NCBI RefSeq assembly: GCF_029623395.1
Contig: NZ_JAPYKK010000026.1
Location: forward strand, 1 to 61,779
DNA length: 61,779 bases
Origin: Sphingomonas echinoides
GTDB lineage: Bacteria > Pseudomonadota > Alphaproteobacteria > Sphingomonadales > Sphingomonadaceae
Reading direction: 5' to 3'
Below are positions 18,574 to 26,778 of the stretch, piece by piece. The translations under genes and the position numbers were made by a program. The first letter of the stretch is position 1, and every line of letters starts with the position of its first letter. The notes beneath the pieces were generated by a model. The model searched no databases and was not told where the DNA came from. It was given only the letters and a program-made list of their open reading frames with translations.

Positions 18574-20259
18574 ATGGCAAGCGAACATATCGGATGGCGC
18601 TCAGCGGCCGGGTGGCTGGCAGAGATCGTTGGGCCGGACATGCCCTACGTCCGGCTCACGATGGTCTACGGCGTGGCGATCAGCCTGTTGTCGCTCGCCA
18701 CGCCGATCTCGGTACAACTGTTGATCAACAGCGTCGCCAATACGGCGATGCCTGCACCTTTATGGACGCTGGCGGGGCTACTGCTCGGGCTGTTGCTGGT
18801 GGTCGCCGGACTGAGCGCGATGCGGTTCTGGATGATGGCGCTCTTCGAGCGACGGCTGTTCGCGCGGATCGTCGCCGAGATCACGGTCCGCGCGGTTCAT
18901 GCCCAGAACCCCTTCTTCGCGGACCAGAACCGCGGCGACCTGTTCAACCGCTATTTCGATCTGGTGGTGGTGCAGAAGGCGGTGCCGAGCCTGGTCATCG
19001 GCGCATTTACGATCATCCTGCAATCCGCAGTGGGGCTGATCGTCACCAGCTTCTACCACCCCTTCTTCCTCGCCTTCAACGCGATCCTGCTGCTCGTTAT
19101 CCTTGCGATCTGGCTGATCTGGTCGCGTGGTTCGATCCGGTCGGCGGTCGCGCTCAGCCATGCCAAGCACGACGCTGCGCGCTGGCTCGAAAGCGTCGGC
19201 GGATCGAACGGCTTCTATAAATCGAGTCGTCATTTCGATTTCGCGATGGACCGATCGGAAGCCGTTACGGCCACCTATGTCGATCGCCACCGCCGCTATT
19301 TCCGGTATAGTTTCACCCAGACGGTCGCCTTCCTGCTCGTTTACGCCTTTGCCAGCGCGGCGCTGCTGGCGCTGGGCGGCAACCTGATCTTGAGCGGAGA
19401 GTTGTCGATCGGACAGCTCGTTGCGGCCGAGTTGATCCTCAGCGGCGTCTTCTACGGTGTGTCGCAACTCGGCTGGTATCTCGATTCCCTCTACGATCTC
19501 GTCGCCAGCGCAGAGGAATTGTCGTTGCTCTACGCAATTCCGCAGGAGAGCGCGGTCGTCGGCGTGGGCCAGTCGCCCGGCGACGGCGCGGTGCGGCTCG
19601 ACCGCGTCGTGACCGAGGGTGGGCGTTTTGATTTCGACCTTGCGGCGGGCGAACAGCTCGTCACCCGGGCGGACGGCGGTGCCGAGCGGCTGCTGGCGAT
19701 GGTCCTCAAGCGCCATGTGGTGCCCGAGCGCGGGCTGGTCCTGGTTGGGGGCGCCGATATGGCGACGTTCGACATGTATCTGTTGCGGTCCGAGGTGATG
19801 GTGCTCGACCGGCCCAGTATCGTCGAGGTCACGATCCGCGAGTATCTGACGCTTGCCGCCGCCGCGTCGACCTCCGCAGTCATGCTCGACGCGCTCGAGA
19901 CGGTCGGCCTGCGCGACCGCGTTGCGGGCTTGCCGCACGGCCTCGACACACCGCTGGCGGCATCCGGCTATCCGCTGTCGATCGGAGAAGTCATGGCCCT
20001 GAAGCTGGCCAATGCCCTGCTGGTGCGACCGCACGTGCTGATGCTGTCGCAGCTCTATGATCTGATTCCGACGAGCCGCCTGGCCGAGGTCCTGCGCCAT
20101 CTCAAGGCGGCGGGTACGACGGTCCTGCTGTGCACCGGGCGCCCCGAGGATATCACGCTCGACGGCTGGTTTCATCTCGAACCCGATCGGCAGCGTCGCT
20201 TCGACAGTTGCGCGGCGCTGGTTGCCGCGACCCAGCAGGGATCCGGCAATGTCGTATAA
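18574..20259 (+). CDS. ABC-transporter-like protein with degenerate, probably inactive ATPase domain
   Basis: A 561-residue protein with the outline of a type I secretion ABC half-transporter. Residues about 20-310 hold a six-helix transmembrane domain; the C-terminal part aligns by position with a nucleotide-binding domain. The ATPase motifs are gone: the Walker A position reads VTRADGGAERLLA (about 373-385) with no GxGKST, Walker B reads VLMLSQLYD with Ser492 and Gln493 instead of Asp-Glu, and the switch His region is CTGRPED. Only a signature-like LSIGE (about 468-472) survives. The frame is intact, so it is not simple decay. ATG 18574 follows a GAGGGGC site. The next gene overlaps by 11 bp. 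Confidence 0.8.
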   Translation: MASEHIGWRSAAGWLAEIVGPDMPYVRLTMVYGVAISLLSLATPISVQLLINSVANTAMPAPLWTLAGLLLGLLLVVAGLSAMRFWMMALFERRLFARIVAEITVRAVHAQNPFFADQNRGDLFNRYFDLVVVQKAVPSLVIGAFTIILQSAVGLIVTSFYHPFFLAFNAILLLVILAIWLIWSRGSIRSAVALSHAKHDAARWLESVGGSNGFYKSSRHFDFAMDRSEAVTATYVDRHRRYFRYSFTQTVAFLLVYAFASAALLALGGNLILSGELSIGQLVAAELILSGVFYGVSQLGWYLDSLYDLVASAEELSLLYAIPQESAVVGVGQSPGDGAVRLDRVVTEGGRFDFDLAAGEQLVTRADGGAERLLAMVLKRHVVPERGLVLVGGADMATFDMYLLRSEVMVLDRPSIVEVTIREYLTLAAAASTSAVMLDALETVGLRDRVAGLPHGLDTPLAASGYPLSIGEVMALKLANALLVRPHVLMLSQLYDLIPTSRLAEVLRHLKAAGTTVLLCTGRPEDITLDGWFHLEPDRQRRFDSCAALVAATQQGSGNVV

Positions 20260-21340
20260 GCCCGATCGCCTCGCGCATTTCCAGACGCTGGCCGCGATGC
20301 GCGCGCCGCGGGTCGCGTCGGCCGTGGCGTGGATGCTGGTCCTGGGCATCGCGATCGCCGTGGGAATCATGGCGCTGGTCCCCTGGGTGCAAACCGCCAA
20401 CGGGACGGGGCAGGTCGTTGCGCTCGATCCCGGCGACCGGCAGCAACAGGTAACCGCGCTGGTGCCAGGCAAGGTCGAGCGCTGGTACGTCCAGGACGGT
20501 CAGCACGTCGCGCGCGGCGATCCGATCGCGCGCGTCGTCGATCTCGATCCAGACTTGCTTGCACGGCTTGGTGCCGAACGCGCGCAGGTCCAGGCAGAGA
20601 TCGCCGCAATCCAGCAGAGCCGCGCGGTCGCCGGGATCGACGTCGCGCGCACCGGGCAGTTGCTCGCCGAGGGTCTTGCCGCCCGCCGCGACTATGAGCA
20701 GACGCAGATCAAGGTCGCTGACGCCGGCGCCAAGCTTGCCGAAGCGCGCGCGAAGCTCAACCGGATCGATATTCAGCTGAGACGGCAGTCGGCGCAGCTT
20801 GTCCGCGCTCCCCGTGACGGTCGGGTCCAGCAGCTTAACGCGGCGAGCGGCAGCGCGCTGGTATCGCCCGGCACCGTTCTGGCGGTGATCGCGCCCGAGC
20901 GTGTCGAGCGCGCGGTCGAGCTGTATGTCGATGGCCGTGACATGCCGCTGATCCGCCCGGGGCGCCCGGTCCGGCTCGAGTTCGAAGGCTGGCCGGCGAT
21001 CCAGTTCAGCGGCTGGCCATCGGTCGCGCAGGGAATGTTCGACGGACGTGTCCGGATGATCGATCCCAATGCCGCCCCCGATGGGGCCTTCCGCATCCTG
21101 GTCGAACCGCGCCCCGGCAAGCCGGGCTGGCCGACCAGCACCTTCGTCCGCCCGGGTGGCAAGGTGCGCGGCTGGGTACAGGGCGAAACCGTCCTTGTCG
21201 GCTACGAGGTGTGGCGACAGCTGAACGACTTCCCGCTCGAGTTCGGCCAGCGGACCGCGGCAGCCAGCAAGAAACAACCCAAGCCGCCGGCCAAGCCTGT
21301 CGCAGACGATGGCGGCAAGGAAGGGGATGCAAAGAAATGA
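20249..21340 (+). CDS. HlyD-family periplasmic adaptor of the degenerate-ABC operon
   Basis: A 363-residue membrane-fusion protein. One transmembrane helix (about residues 28-48) is followed by a lipoyl half (VTALVPGKVERWYVQDGQHV), a short coiled coil (about 100-185), the second lipoyl half (LVRAPRDGRVQQLN) and a beta-barrel part. The C-terminus is Lys/Pro-rich and charged (after about residue 340). It should link the inner-membrane ABC-like protein to the TolC-like channel encoded next. The start lies 11 bp inside the previous gene and its stop overlaps the TolC start as ATGA. Confidence 0.85.
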   Translation: MSYKPDRLAHFQTLAAMRAPRVASAVAWMLVLGIAIAVGIMALVPWVQTANGTGQVVALDPGDRQQQVTALVPGKVERWYVQDGQHVARGDPIARVVDLDPDLLARLGAERAQVQAEIAAIQQSRAVAGIDVARTGQLLAEGLAARRDYEQTQIKVADAGAKLAEARAKLNRIDIQLRRQSAQLVRAPRDGRVQQLNAASGSALVSPGTVLAVIAPERVERAVELYVDGRDMPLIRPGRPVRLEFEGWPAIQFSGWPSVAQGMFDGRVRMIDPNAAPDGAFRILVEPRPGKPGWPTSTFVRPGGKVRGWVQGETVLVGYEVWRQLNDFPLEFGQRTAAASKKQPKPPAKPVADDGGKEGDAKK

Positions 21341-22740
21341 TACGGCTCGTTGCGTTTCTGCTCTTCACGCTCGGGCCTTCGGTCGCAGCGGCGCAAGGCG
21401 TGCCGCTGACGCTGGACGAGGTGCTGCGCTCGTCTGCGCGGTCCGCGCCACAGATCGTCGAGGCGCTTGCGCGCGTGCGGCAGGCGGATGGTCGCGCCCT
21501 CTCCGCAGAGGGCGCGTTCGACACCGTGTTCGATGTCGAGTCGAAGGCACGCGTTGCGGGCTATTATGACGGCACCGTCGTGGAGGGACGCGCGACGCGA
21601 CCGCTCACGGGCAATGGTGGCTATGTCTATGGCGGCTATCGCGCGTCGCGCGGCCGTTTCCCGATCTATGAGGACCAGTCCTATACCAATCGCCTGGGCG
21701 AAGCGAAGGTCGGCGCGCTGTTCGCGCTGCTGCGCGACCGGGTAATCGACGAACGCCGCACGCGGCGGACCATCGCCGGTACCGAGATCGACGTCGCGCG
21801 GTTCGAGGCGGACATGGTCGCGATCGGCGTCCAGCGTCGCGCGGTCGATGCCTATCAGGCCTGGGTCGCGGCCGGCCTGCGCATGCGCGCCTATCGCGAC
21901 CTGTTGCAACTCGCGGAGCGGCGGCGCAGCGCCATAGGCCGGCTGGTGACGCTCGGCGCGCGGCCCGAGATTCTGCTCGTCGAGAACGACCAGAATCTGG
22001 TGCGGCGTCGCGCGCTGGTGGTGCGTGCCGAGCAGGATGTCGCCGGTGCAGCCAATGCGCTGTCGCTTTACCTGCGCGACGAGGCGGGAACGCCCGTGAC
22101 GGTGTCGGACGACCGCTTGCCGGCGGACGCGGGGGCATTGGCCGCGTTGCCCGTCTCGGCGACCCGTGCGGGCCCAGTCGAGCGACCTGATTATCGCGCC
22201 GTGCTCGCTCGGATCGACCAGGCGACGTCGCGGCTGATCCTGGCGGAGAATGACCTGTCGCCTCGGCTCGACCTGCGCGGCGAGGTCGGCAAGGATGTCG
22301 GGCCGGTTGGTCTGGGTGGCCCCAACCGGACGCCGCTCGAGGCTGCGATCGGTTTCCGCTTCAGCGTCCCGCTGCAAAACCGCGCAGCCAAGGGCCGGGT
22401 CGCAGCGGCGCAAGCCGAGATCGACGCGCTCGGCCAGCGCAGTCGCTTTTTGCGCGACCAAATTACCGTAGAAGTGCAGGGCATCGTCATAGCAGTCGGC
22501 GCCGCGGAGCGGCTGGCCGGAATTGCCGACGAGGAGCGTCAACTCGCTGACCGCCTGGCCGCAGCCGAGCGCCGCCGGTTCGAGTTGGGCTCGGCTGATT
22601 TCTTCCTGGTCAACCAACGCGAGGAGACTGCCACCGACGCGAGGGTGCGCCTGGTCGAGGCGCAGGCGAGAATTGCGTCTGCGCGTGCCGAATTGGCCGC
22701 TGCTACCGCCGATCGAGCGGCATTGCAGCTTATTCGCTGA
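21337..22740 (+). CDS. TolC-family outer-membrane channel of the degenerate-ABC operon
   Basis: A 467-residue outer-membrane efflux protein with a signal peptide ending near SVAAAQG. Two long helical halves with regular Ala/Arg/Glu content (about residues 30-230 and 250-460) are separated by beta segments, typical of a TolC protomer. There is no lipobox, unlike the efflux channel at 40722. It closes the ABC-like, adaptor, channel set, giving a complete trans-envelope conduit. I place the start at 21337, where ATGA joins it to the adaptor's stop; a longer frame begins inside the adaptor gene. Confidence 0.87.
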   Translation: MIRLVAFLLFTLGPSVAAAQGVPLTLDEVLRSSARSAPQIVEALARVRQADGRALSAEGAFDTVFDVESKARVAGYYDGTVVEGRATRPLTGNGGYVYGGYRASRGRFPIYEDQSYTNRLGEAKVGALFALLRDRVIDERRTRRTIAGTEIDVARFEADMVAIGVQRRAVDAYQAWVAAGLRMRAYRDLLQLAERRRSAIGRLVTLGARPEILLVENDQNLVRRRALVVRAEQDVAGAANALSLYLRDEAGTPVTVSDDRLPADAGALAALPVSATRAGPVERPDYRAVLARIDQATSRLILAENDLSPRLDLRGEVGKDVGPVGLGGPNRTPLEAAIGFRFSVPLQNRAAKGRVAAAQAEIDALGQRSRFLRDQITVEVQGIVIAVGAAERLAGIADEERQLADRLAAAERRRFELGSADFFLVNQREETATDARVRLVEAQARIASARAELAAATADRAALQLIR

Positions 22741-22925
22741 CGACAGTTCCCCGGGATGGCGGTCGTCGTTTTCCTACGGGACCGGCGGGCGTTCGGAGAG
22801 GGTCCGACAAAAATCTTCGTTTCACCGCGCTGTTCCGGATCGAAGTGTTCGCGACGTTACCGGCGTTACCATCATGGGCTTCAACGGAAGCGATCCAGTT
22901 CGTCAGGAGACGGTCGGGCAGCGGA

Positions 22926-23327
22926 TCAGGCGACGCCGACCGCGACCAGCGCGGCCCAGACGATAAGGAAGGCGAGTACAAGCCACGTCAGGACCGCGCC
23001 GCCAGCACGCGGCAGGTTGGATCGTCGCAAGTCCATCCCGATCGGATGCGCGATGCGGGCGATCACGAAGGTCAGCGCCGTCACGGCGAGGACCGCACCT
23101 GAGCCGCGTGCGACCTCGATGAGCGCCAGCAGCACGAGCACAAACGGCGCATATTCGACCAGGTTGGCGTGCGCGCGCATCCGTCCGGCCAGCAGATCAT
23201 CGCCGCCGTCGCCGATCAGCACCGCGTCCCGCAGGCGCATGCGAACGATGCGGAGCGCGAGCCACAGGTTGATCGCGCCCAATGCCGCCGCTGTTAGCAA
23301 AGTGATGGGGAGCGTTACGCCTGTCAT
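22926..23327 (-). CDS. MAPEG-family membrane protein
   Basis: A 133-residue four-helix membrane protein. The VRMRLRDAVLIGDGGDD loop, then RMRAHANLVEYAPFVLVLLALIE, are the typical MAPEG core (Arg, Asn, Glu, Pro spacing) seen in membrane glutathione transferase-like proteins and their bacterial relatives. Activity in bacteria is mostly unknown. The ATG at 23327 follows a strong AAGGAGAT site; an upstream TTG would also keep the frame. It is convergent with the TolC gene and divergent from the TBDR. Confidence 0.85.
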   Translation of the reverse strand: MTGVTLPITLLTAAALGAINLWLALRIVRMRLRDAVLIGDGGDDLLAGRMRAHANLVEYAPFVLVLLALIEVARGSGAVLAVTALTFVIARIAHPIGMDLRRSNLPRAGGAVLTWLVLAFLIVWAALVAVGVA

Positions 23328-23418
23328 GATCAATCTCCTTGCTAGATCGAATATCCATAGGGCCTGACGACGACGGGTACATCACGATCGCCATCCGCCG
23401 GTAGTCAGAACGGCGCCC

Positions 23419-23430
23419 GTTAACGTTAGC
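23419..23430. promoter_or_regulatory. LacI-type operator-like site 1
   Basis: GTTAACGTTAGC, containing the perfect palindrome TAACGTTA with the central CG typical of LacI-family operators. It lies about 205 bp upstream of the TBDR start and about 90 bp upstream of the MAPEG start. It matches site 2 in the pattern GWTAACGTTASC. Confidence 0.4.
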
Positions 23431-23590
23431 GTAGCTCGCCTACCGAAAGGGCCGAACATGTCTTATGTTTCTGCCAGAGGAATCTTGCTTGCATAAATGA
23501 AAACCTTTCGCCACATCGTACCTACGAAGATTGGAATTGCGTGATTGTCTCGGCCTGCGAACAGGTGTCGATTCCGCAGACCGCGTTAAC

Positions 23591-23602
23591 GATAACGTTA
23601 CC
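23591..23602. promoter_or_regulatory. LacI-type operator-like site 2
   Basis: GATAACGTTACC, a near-perfect palindrome with central CG, 33 bp before the chosen TBDR start and overlapping a nearby GTTAACGATAACG stretch. A repressor here could block transcription of the receptor gene. No LacI-family gene is in the window. Confidence 0.45.
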
Positions 23603-23635
23603 AGCCAAACGCTGGACGGCATGGAGATGATGACG

Positions 23636-26600
23636 ATGGCGATACAGTCGAGAACGTCGCACGGTTACAAGCGCGCTGGAGCAACCAGCGTCATCGCGAT
23701 GGCCGCATGCATCCTGGCAATGCCTGCCGGAGCGCAAGCACAGGACGTTCCCACCGCATCCTCGCCGGTCGTTGCGGACCCGATCGCGGTCGCGGCGCCT
23801 CAGCAAACGACCCCTGTTGGGCCGGATCAAGTTACCGCTGAACCAGCAGCGTCGACGGATATCGTCGTCACCGGATCGCGCATCACCACCGGCGGTTTCA
23901 CAGCCCCGACCCCGACGACCGTGATCGACGCAAACGCGATTGCCGCTAACGCGCAACCCAACGTCTTCACGACCATCGCCCAACTGCCATCGTTGCAGGG
24001 ATCGACTGGTACGAGCACCGGTACGTTCAGCACATCGAGCGGTGCGCAGGGGCTCAGCTCCTTCTCGTTGCGCGGCGTCGGTGCGATCCGCACGCTGACG
24101 CTGATCGATGGCCAGCGCGTCGTTGGCGCCAACGTCACCGGCGTGCCCGACGTAAGCCTGTTTCCGCAACTGCTCATCAAGCGGGTCGATGTGGTAAATG
24201 GGGGTGCCTCGGCCTCCTACGGATCGGATGCGGTCGGCGGGGTGGTCAACTTCATCACCGACACCCGGTTCAAGGGCATAAAGGGCAACGTCCAGGGTGG
24301 CGTCACCACCTACGGCGACAACCGCGAGGTCCTCCTACAGCTCGCTGCCGGAACGAGTTTGCTGAGCGATCGGCTCCACCTCGTCGGAAGCACCGAATAT
24401 GCGCACGAGGGTGGCATCGAGGGCGGGGGCTTAGGGATCAATCTGGCGAGTGGACGAGATTGGTTCCGGCAAACGACGCTGATCAATCGCAACGTGTTCA
24501 ACGACGGATCGCCGCAATATCTCGTCCGCAACTACTCGCAGCAATATAGTTATACGAAGTTCGGGCTGATTACCGCGGGCCCGCTGCAGGGCACGGCCTT
24601 CGATCAGGCCGGCAATCCCTTTCAGTTCCAATATGGCTCGAATGGCGTGCCATCGCGGACCGCCTCCGGTGCGGTCATCGGGTGTTTCCCTGGAAGCTGC
24701 CTTGGTGGCGACCTGTCCGGAAATGTCGATGTGGGCCGCTCGCTGCAGTCGAGGCTGCAGCGGTTCAGCAATTTCGGTCGGATCGGCTTTGACTGGGCGC
24801 CCGATAACGAGATCTACGTCACGGCGAATATCGCTCAGGTGAAAACCAGCAACCAGCCGATCGGCGGCCAGAACCGTCCGAACCTGACGATCCAGTGCGC
24901 CAATCCGTTCGTGCCCGTCTCGGTCCAGGCGGCCTGTGCCTCGGCGGGGATCTCCAGCTTCCAATACGGCACGAGCAACGCCGCTTTGGGGAGCACCAGA
25001 GTCTTCACCGATCGCCGCCAGTATCGCTTCGTGGCGGGGGCCAAGGGGCGCCAATCCGTCGCCGGGTCCGACTGGACCTACGACCTGTATTACGAGCACG
25101 GCACCAACTATTCCAACATCGATGTCAACAACGTCCTGCTGTCGAACCGCTTCAACCAGGCGATCAACGCGACGATCGTCAACGGCGCGACCGTCTGCGC
25201 CAATCCCGTCGCCCGCGCGAATGGGTGTCAGCCGCTCAACATCTTCGGCGGCAACCCGTCGCAGGGGGCGTTGAACTATATCATGCCCGAAGACGGCCCG
25301 TACCAGCGGACCCGACAGACTCAGGACGTCGTCAGCATCAACTTCTCGGGCGCGCCGTTCAGTCTTTGGGCAGGGCCGGTGTCCTTCGCCTTTGGCGGCG
25401 AGTTCCGGCACGAATTCTATACGGTCCGCGCCGATCCCTATGGCGCGGGGAACGCGGCCACACCGAACACGCCGGACTATCCCGCCGATCCTACGCTGCT
25501 GACCGGGGGCAACAATTGGTATGCGGGCAATTACAAGAACGGCAGCGGGGCCTACAGCGTCCAGGAGGGGTTCGTCGAAACCGACGTGCCGATCCTCAAT
25601 TCCGAGGGGGCTGGACGCGCGGCGTTGAACGGCGCGATCCGCGTCACCGACTACAGCACGTCGGGCACCGTCTGGGCGTGGAAGATTGGCGGGACATGGG
25701 ACCTGCCGATCGACGGCCTGCGGTTGCGCGGGGTGACCTCGCGCGACGTCCGGGCACCGAACCTGTCCGAACTGTTCGCCGCACCGACGACCACGACGCT
25801 ACCCGGGTTCTTCGATCCGTTCCGCAACGTCAACGTGCTCGCAATCCAGAATACGATCGGCAATACGGCACTGACGCCCGAGATTGCGCGGAACACCACC
25901 GCCGGGATAGCATTTTCGGGATCGTCGCGGCTGCCCGGCCTCAGTCTGTCGGTCGACTATTATCACATCAAAATCAAGGACGTGATCTCCAGCTTGGGCA
26001 CGGGGGACATCGTCAATCTGTGTTTCCAGAACATCCTTCCGGAAACGTGCAGTGCGTTCAATCTGAACAACGCAGCAGGACCCAACTTCATCAATGTTCA
26101 GGCGTTCAACCTCGCCTCGATCGACACGGATGGCTTCGACATCGAGGCGAGTTATCGTTGGCGGCGTCCGCTTGGCTTGCCGGGCAACTTTACGCTGCGC
26201 GCGCTGGCCACCAATATCCGCAAGTTCGTGACTGATACGGGTTTGCCCGGGACGATCCCGATCGATAGTGCTGGGGTCAACGTCGGAAACACACCCGATT
26301 GGAAATGGCTGGCAACGCAGACCTATGCCAATGATAGCTTCTCGCTGCTGTTGCAGGAGCGCTGGTTCAGCGATGGTGTGTTCGGTAGCCAATATGTAGA
26401 ATGCTCTGCGGGTAATTGTCCGGTATCAACGAACAACAGGCCGACGATTGACAATAACTTCTTTCCGGGTGCCTTCTTGATGGACGTAGGTGGCACGTTC
26501 AACTTCACCAAGCAGGTGACGGGCTATTTCAAGATCGATAACCTGTTCAACAAGGAGCCGCCCGCATCGCCGAATTTTGTCAATCCGTCGTTGTATGACG

Positions 26601-26644
26601 TTAACGGTCGGACGTTCCGGGTCGGACTTCGTTTCAGCATGTGA
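23636..26644 (+). CDS. TonB-dependent receptor (oligosaccharide-type), next to GH42/GH31
   Basis: A 1002-residue outer-membrane receptor. It has a signal peptide (cleavage near GAQAQD), a Pro/Ala-rich spacer, the DIVVTGSRI plug start, a plug domain to about residue 215 (SYGSDAVGGVVNFITDT) and a 22-strand-type beta barrel. The C-terminus ends FRVGLRFSM, slightly unlike the usual terminal Phe. I choose ATG 23636, nine bases after a GGAG; nearby in-frame ATGs at 23621, 23627 and 23630 are alternatives. The GH42 and GH31 genes follow, so it likely imports an oligosaccharide they then degrade. Two LacI-like sites lie upstream. Confidence 0.9.
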   Translation: MAIQSRTSHGYKRAGATSVIAMAACILAMPAGAQAQDVPTASSPVVADPIAVAAPQQTTPVGPDQVTAEPAASTDIVVTGSRITTGGFTAPTPTTVIDANAIAANAQPNVFTTIAQLPSLQGSTGTSTGTFSTSSGAQGLSSFSLRGVGAIRTLTLIDGQRVVGANVTGVPDVSLFPQLLIKRVDVVNGGASASYGSDAVGGVVNFITDTRFKGIKGNVQGGVTTYGDNREVLLQLAAGTSLLSDRLHLVGSTEYAHEGGIEGGGLGINLASGRDWFRQTTLINRNVFNDGSPQYLVRNYSQQYSYTKFGLITAGPLQGTAFDQAGNPFQFQYGSNGVPSRTASGAVIGCFPGSCLGGDLSGNVDVGRSLQSRLQRFSNFGRIGFDWAPDNEIYVTANIAQVKTSNQPIGGQNRPNLTIQCANPFVPVSVQAACASAGISSFQYGTSNAALGSTRVFTDRRQYRFVAGAKGRQSVAGSDWTYDLYYEHGTNYSNIDVNNVLLSNRFNQAINATIVNGATVCANPVARANGCQPLNIFGGNPSQGALNYIMPEDGPYQRTRQTQDVVSINFSGAPFSLWAGPVSFAFGGEFRHEFYTVRADPYGAGNAATPNTPDYPADPTLLTGGNNWYAGNYKNGSGAYSVQEGFVETDVPILNSEGAGRAALNGAIRVTDYSTSGTVWAWKIGGTWDLPIDGLRLRGVTSRDVRAPNLSELFAAPTTTTLPGFFDPFRNVNVLAIQNTIGNTALTPEIARNTTAGIAFSGSSRLPGLSLSVDYYHIKIKDVISSLGTGDIVNLCFQNILPETCSAFNLNNAAGPNFINVQAFNLASIDTDGFDIEASYRWRRPLGLPGNFTLRALATNIRKFVTDTGLPGTIPIDSAGVNVGNTPDWKWLATQTYANDSFSLLLQERWFSDGVFGSQYVECSAGNCPVSTNNRPTIDNNFFPGAFLMDVGGTFNFTKQVTGYFKIDNLFNKEPPASPNFVNPSLYDVNGRTFRVGLRFSM

Positions 26645-26778
26645 TGCTGGGCTGATCCACGTCCGCCAAGGCAGCAGCGTCTCGCGTGTTGTAAAGACGA
26701 CAAAACCCATCCGGCACGCCACGCTCGATTTCTAGAAACGGTATCGCCGGGGAACGCCTTGGCAATGGAAGGCAGATC

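Larger units (their letters stand above)
23328..23635. other. Divergent control region between the MAPEG gene and a TonB-dependent receptor
   Basis: 308 bp without genes. It holds two copies of a 12-bp LacI-operator-like sequence, listed separately, and presumably both promoters. Confidence 0.5.

Noticed and set aside
18574..20259. Calling the degenerate ABC gene a pseudogene
   Set aside because: The frame is intact over the full family length, start and overlaps are well formed and the partners are normal, so specialised function is as likely as decay.
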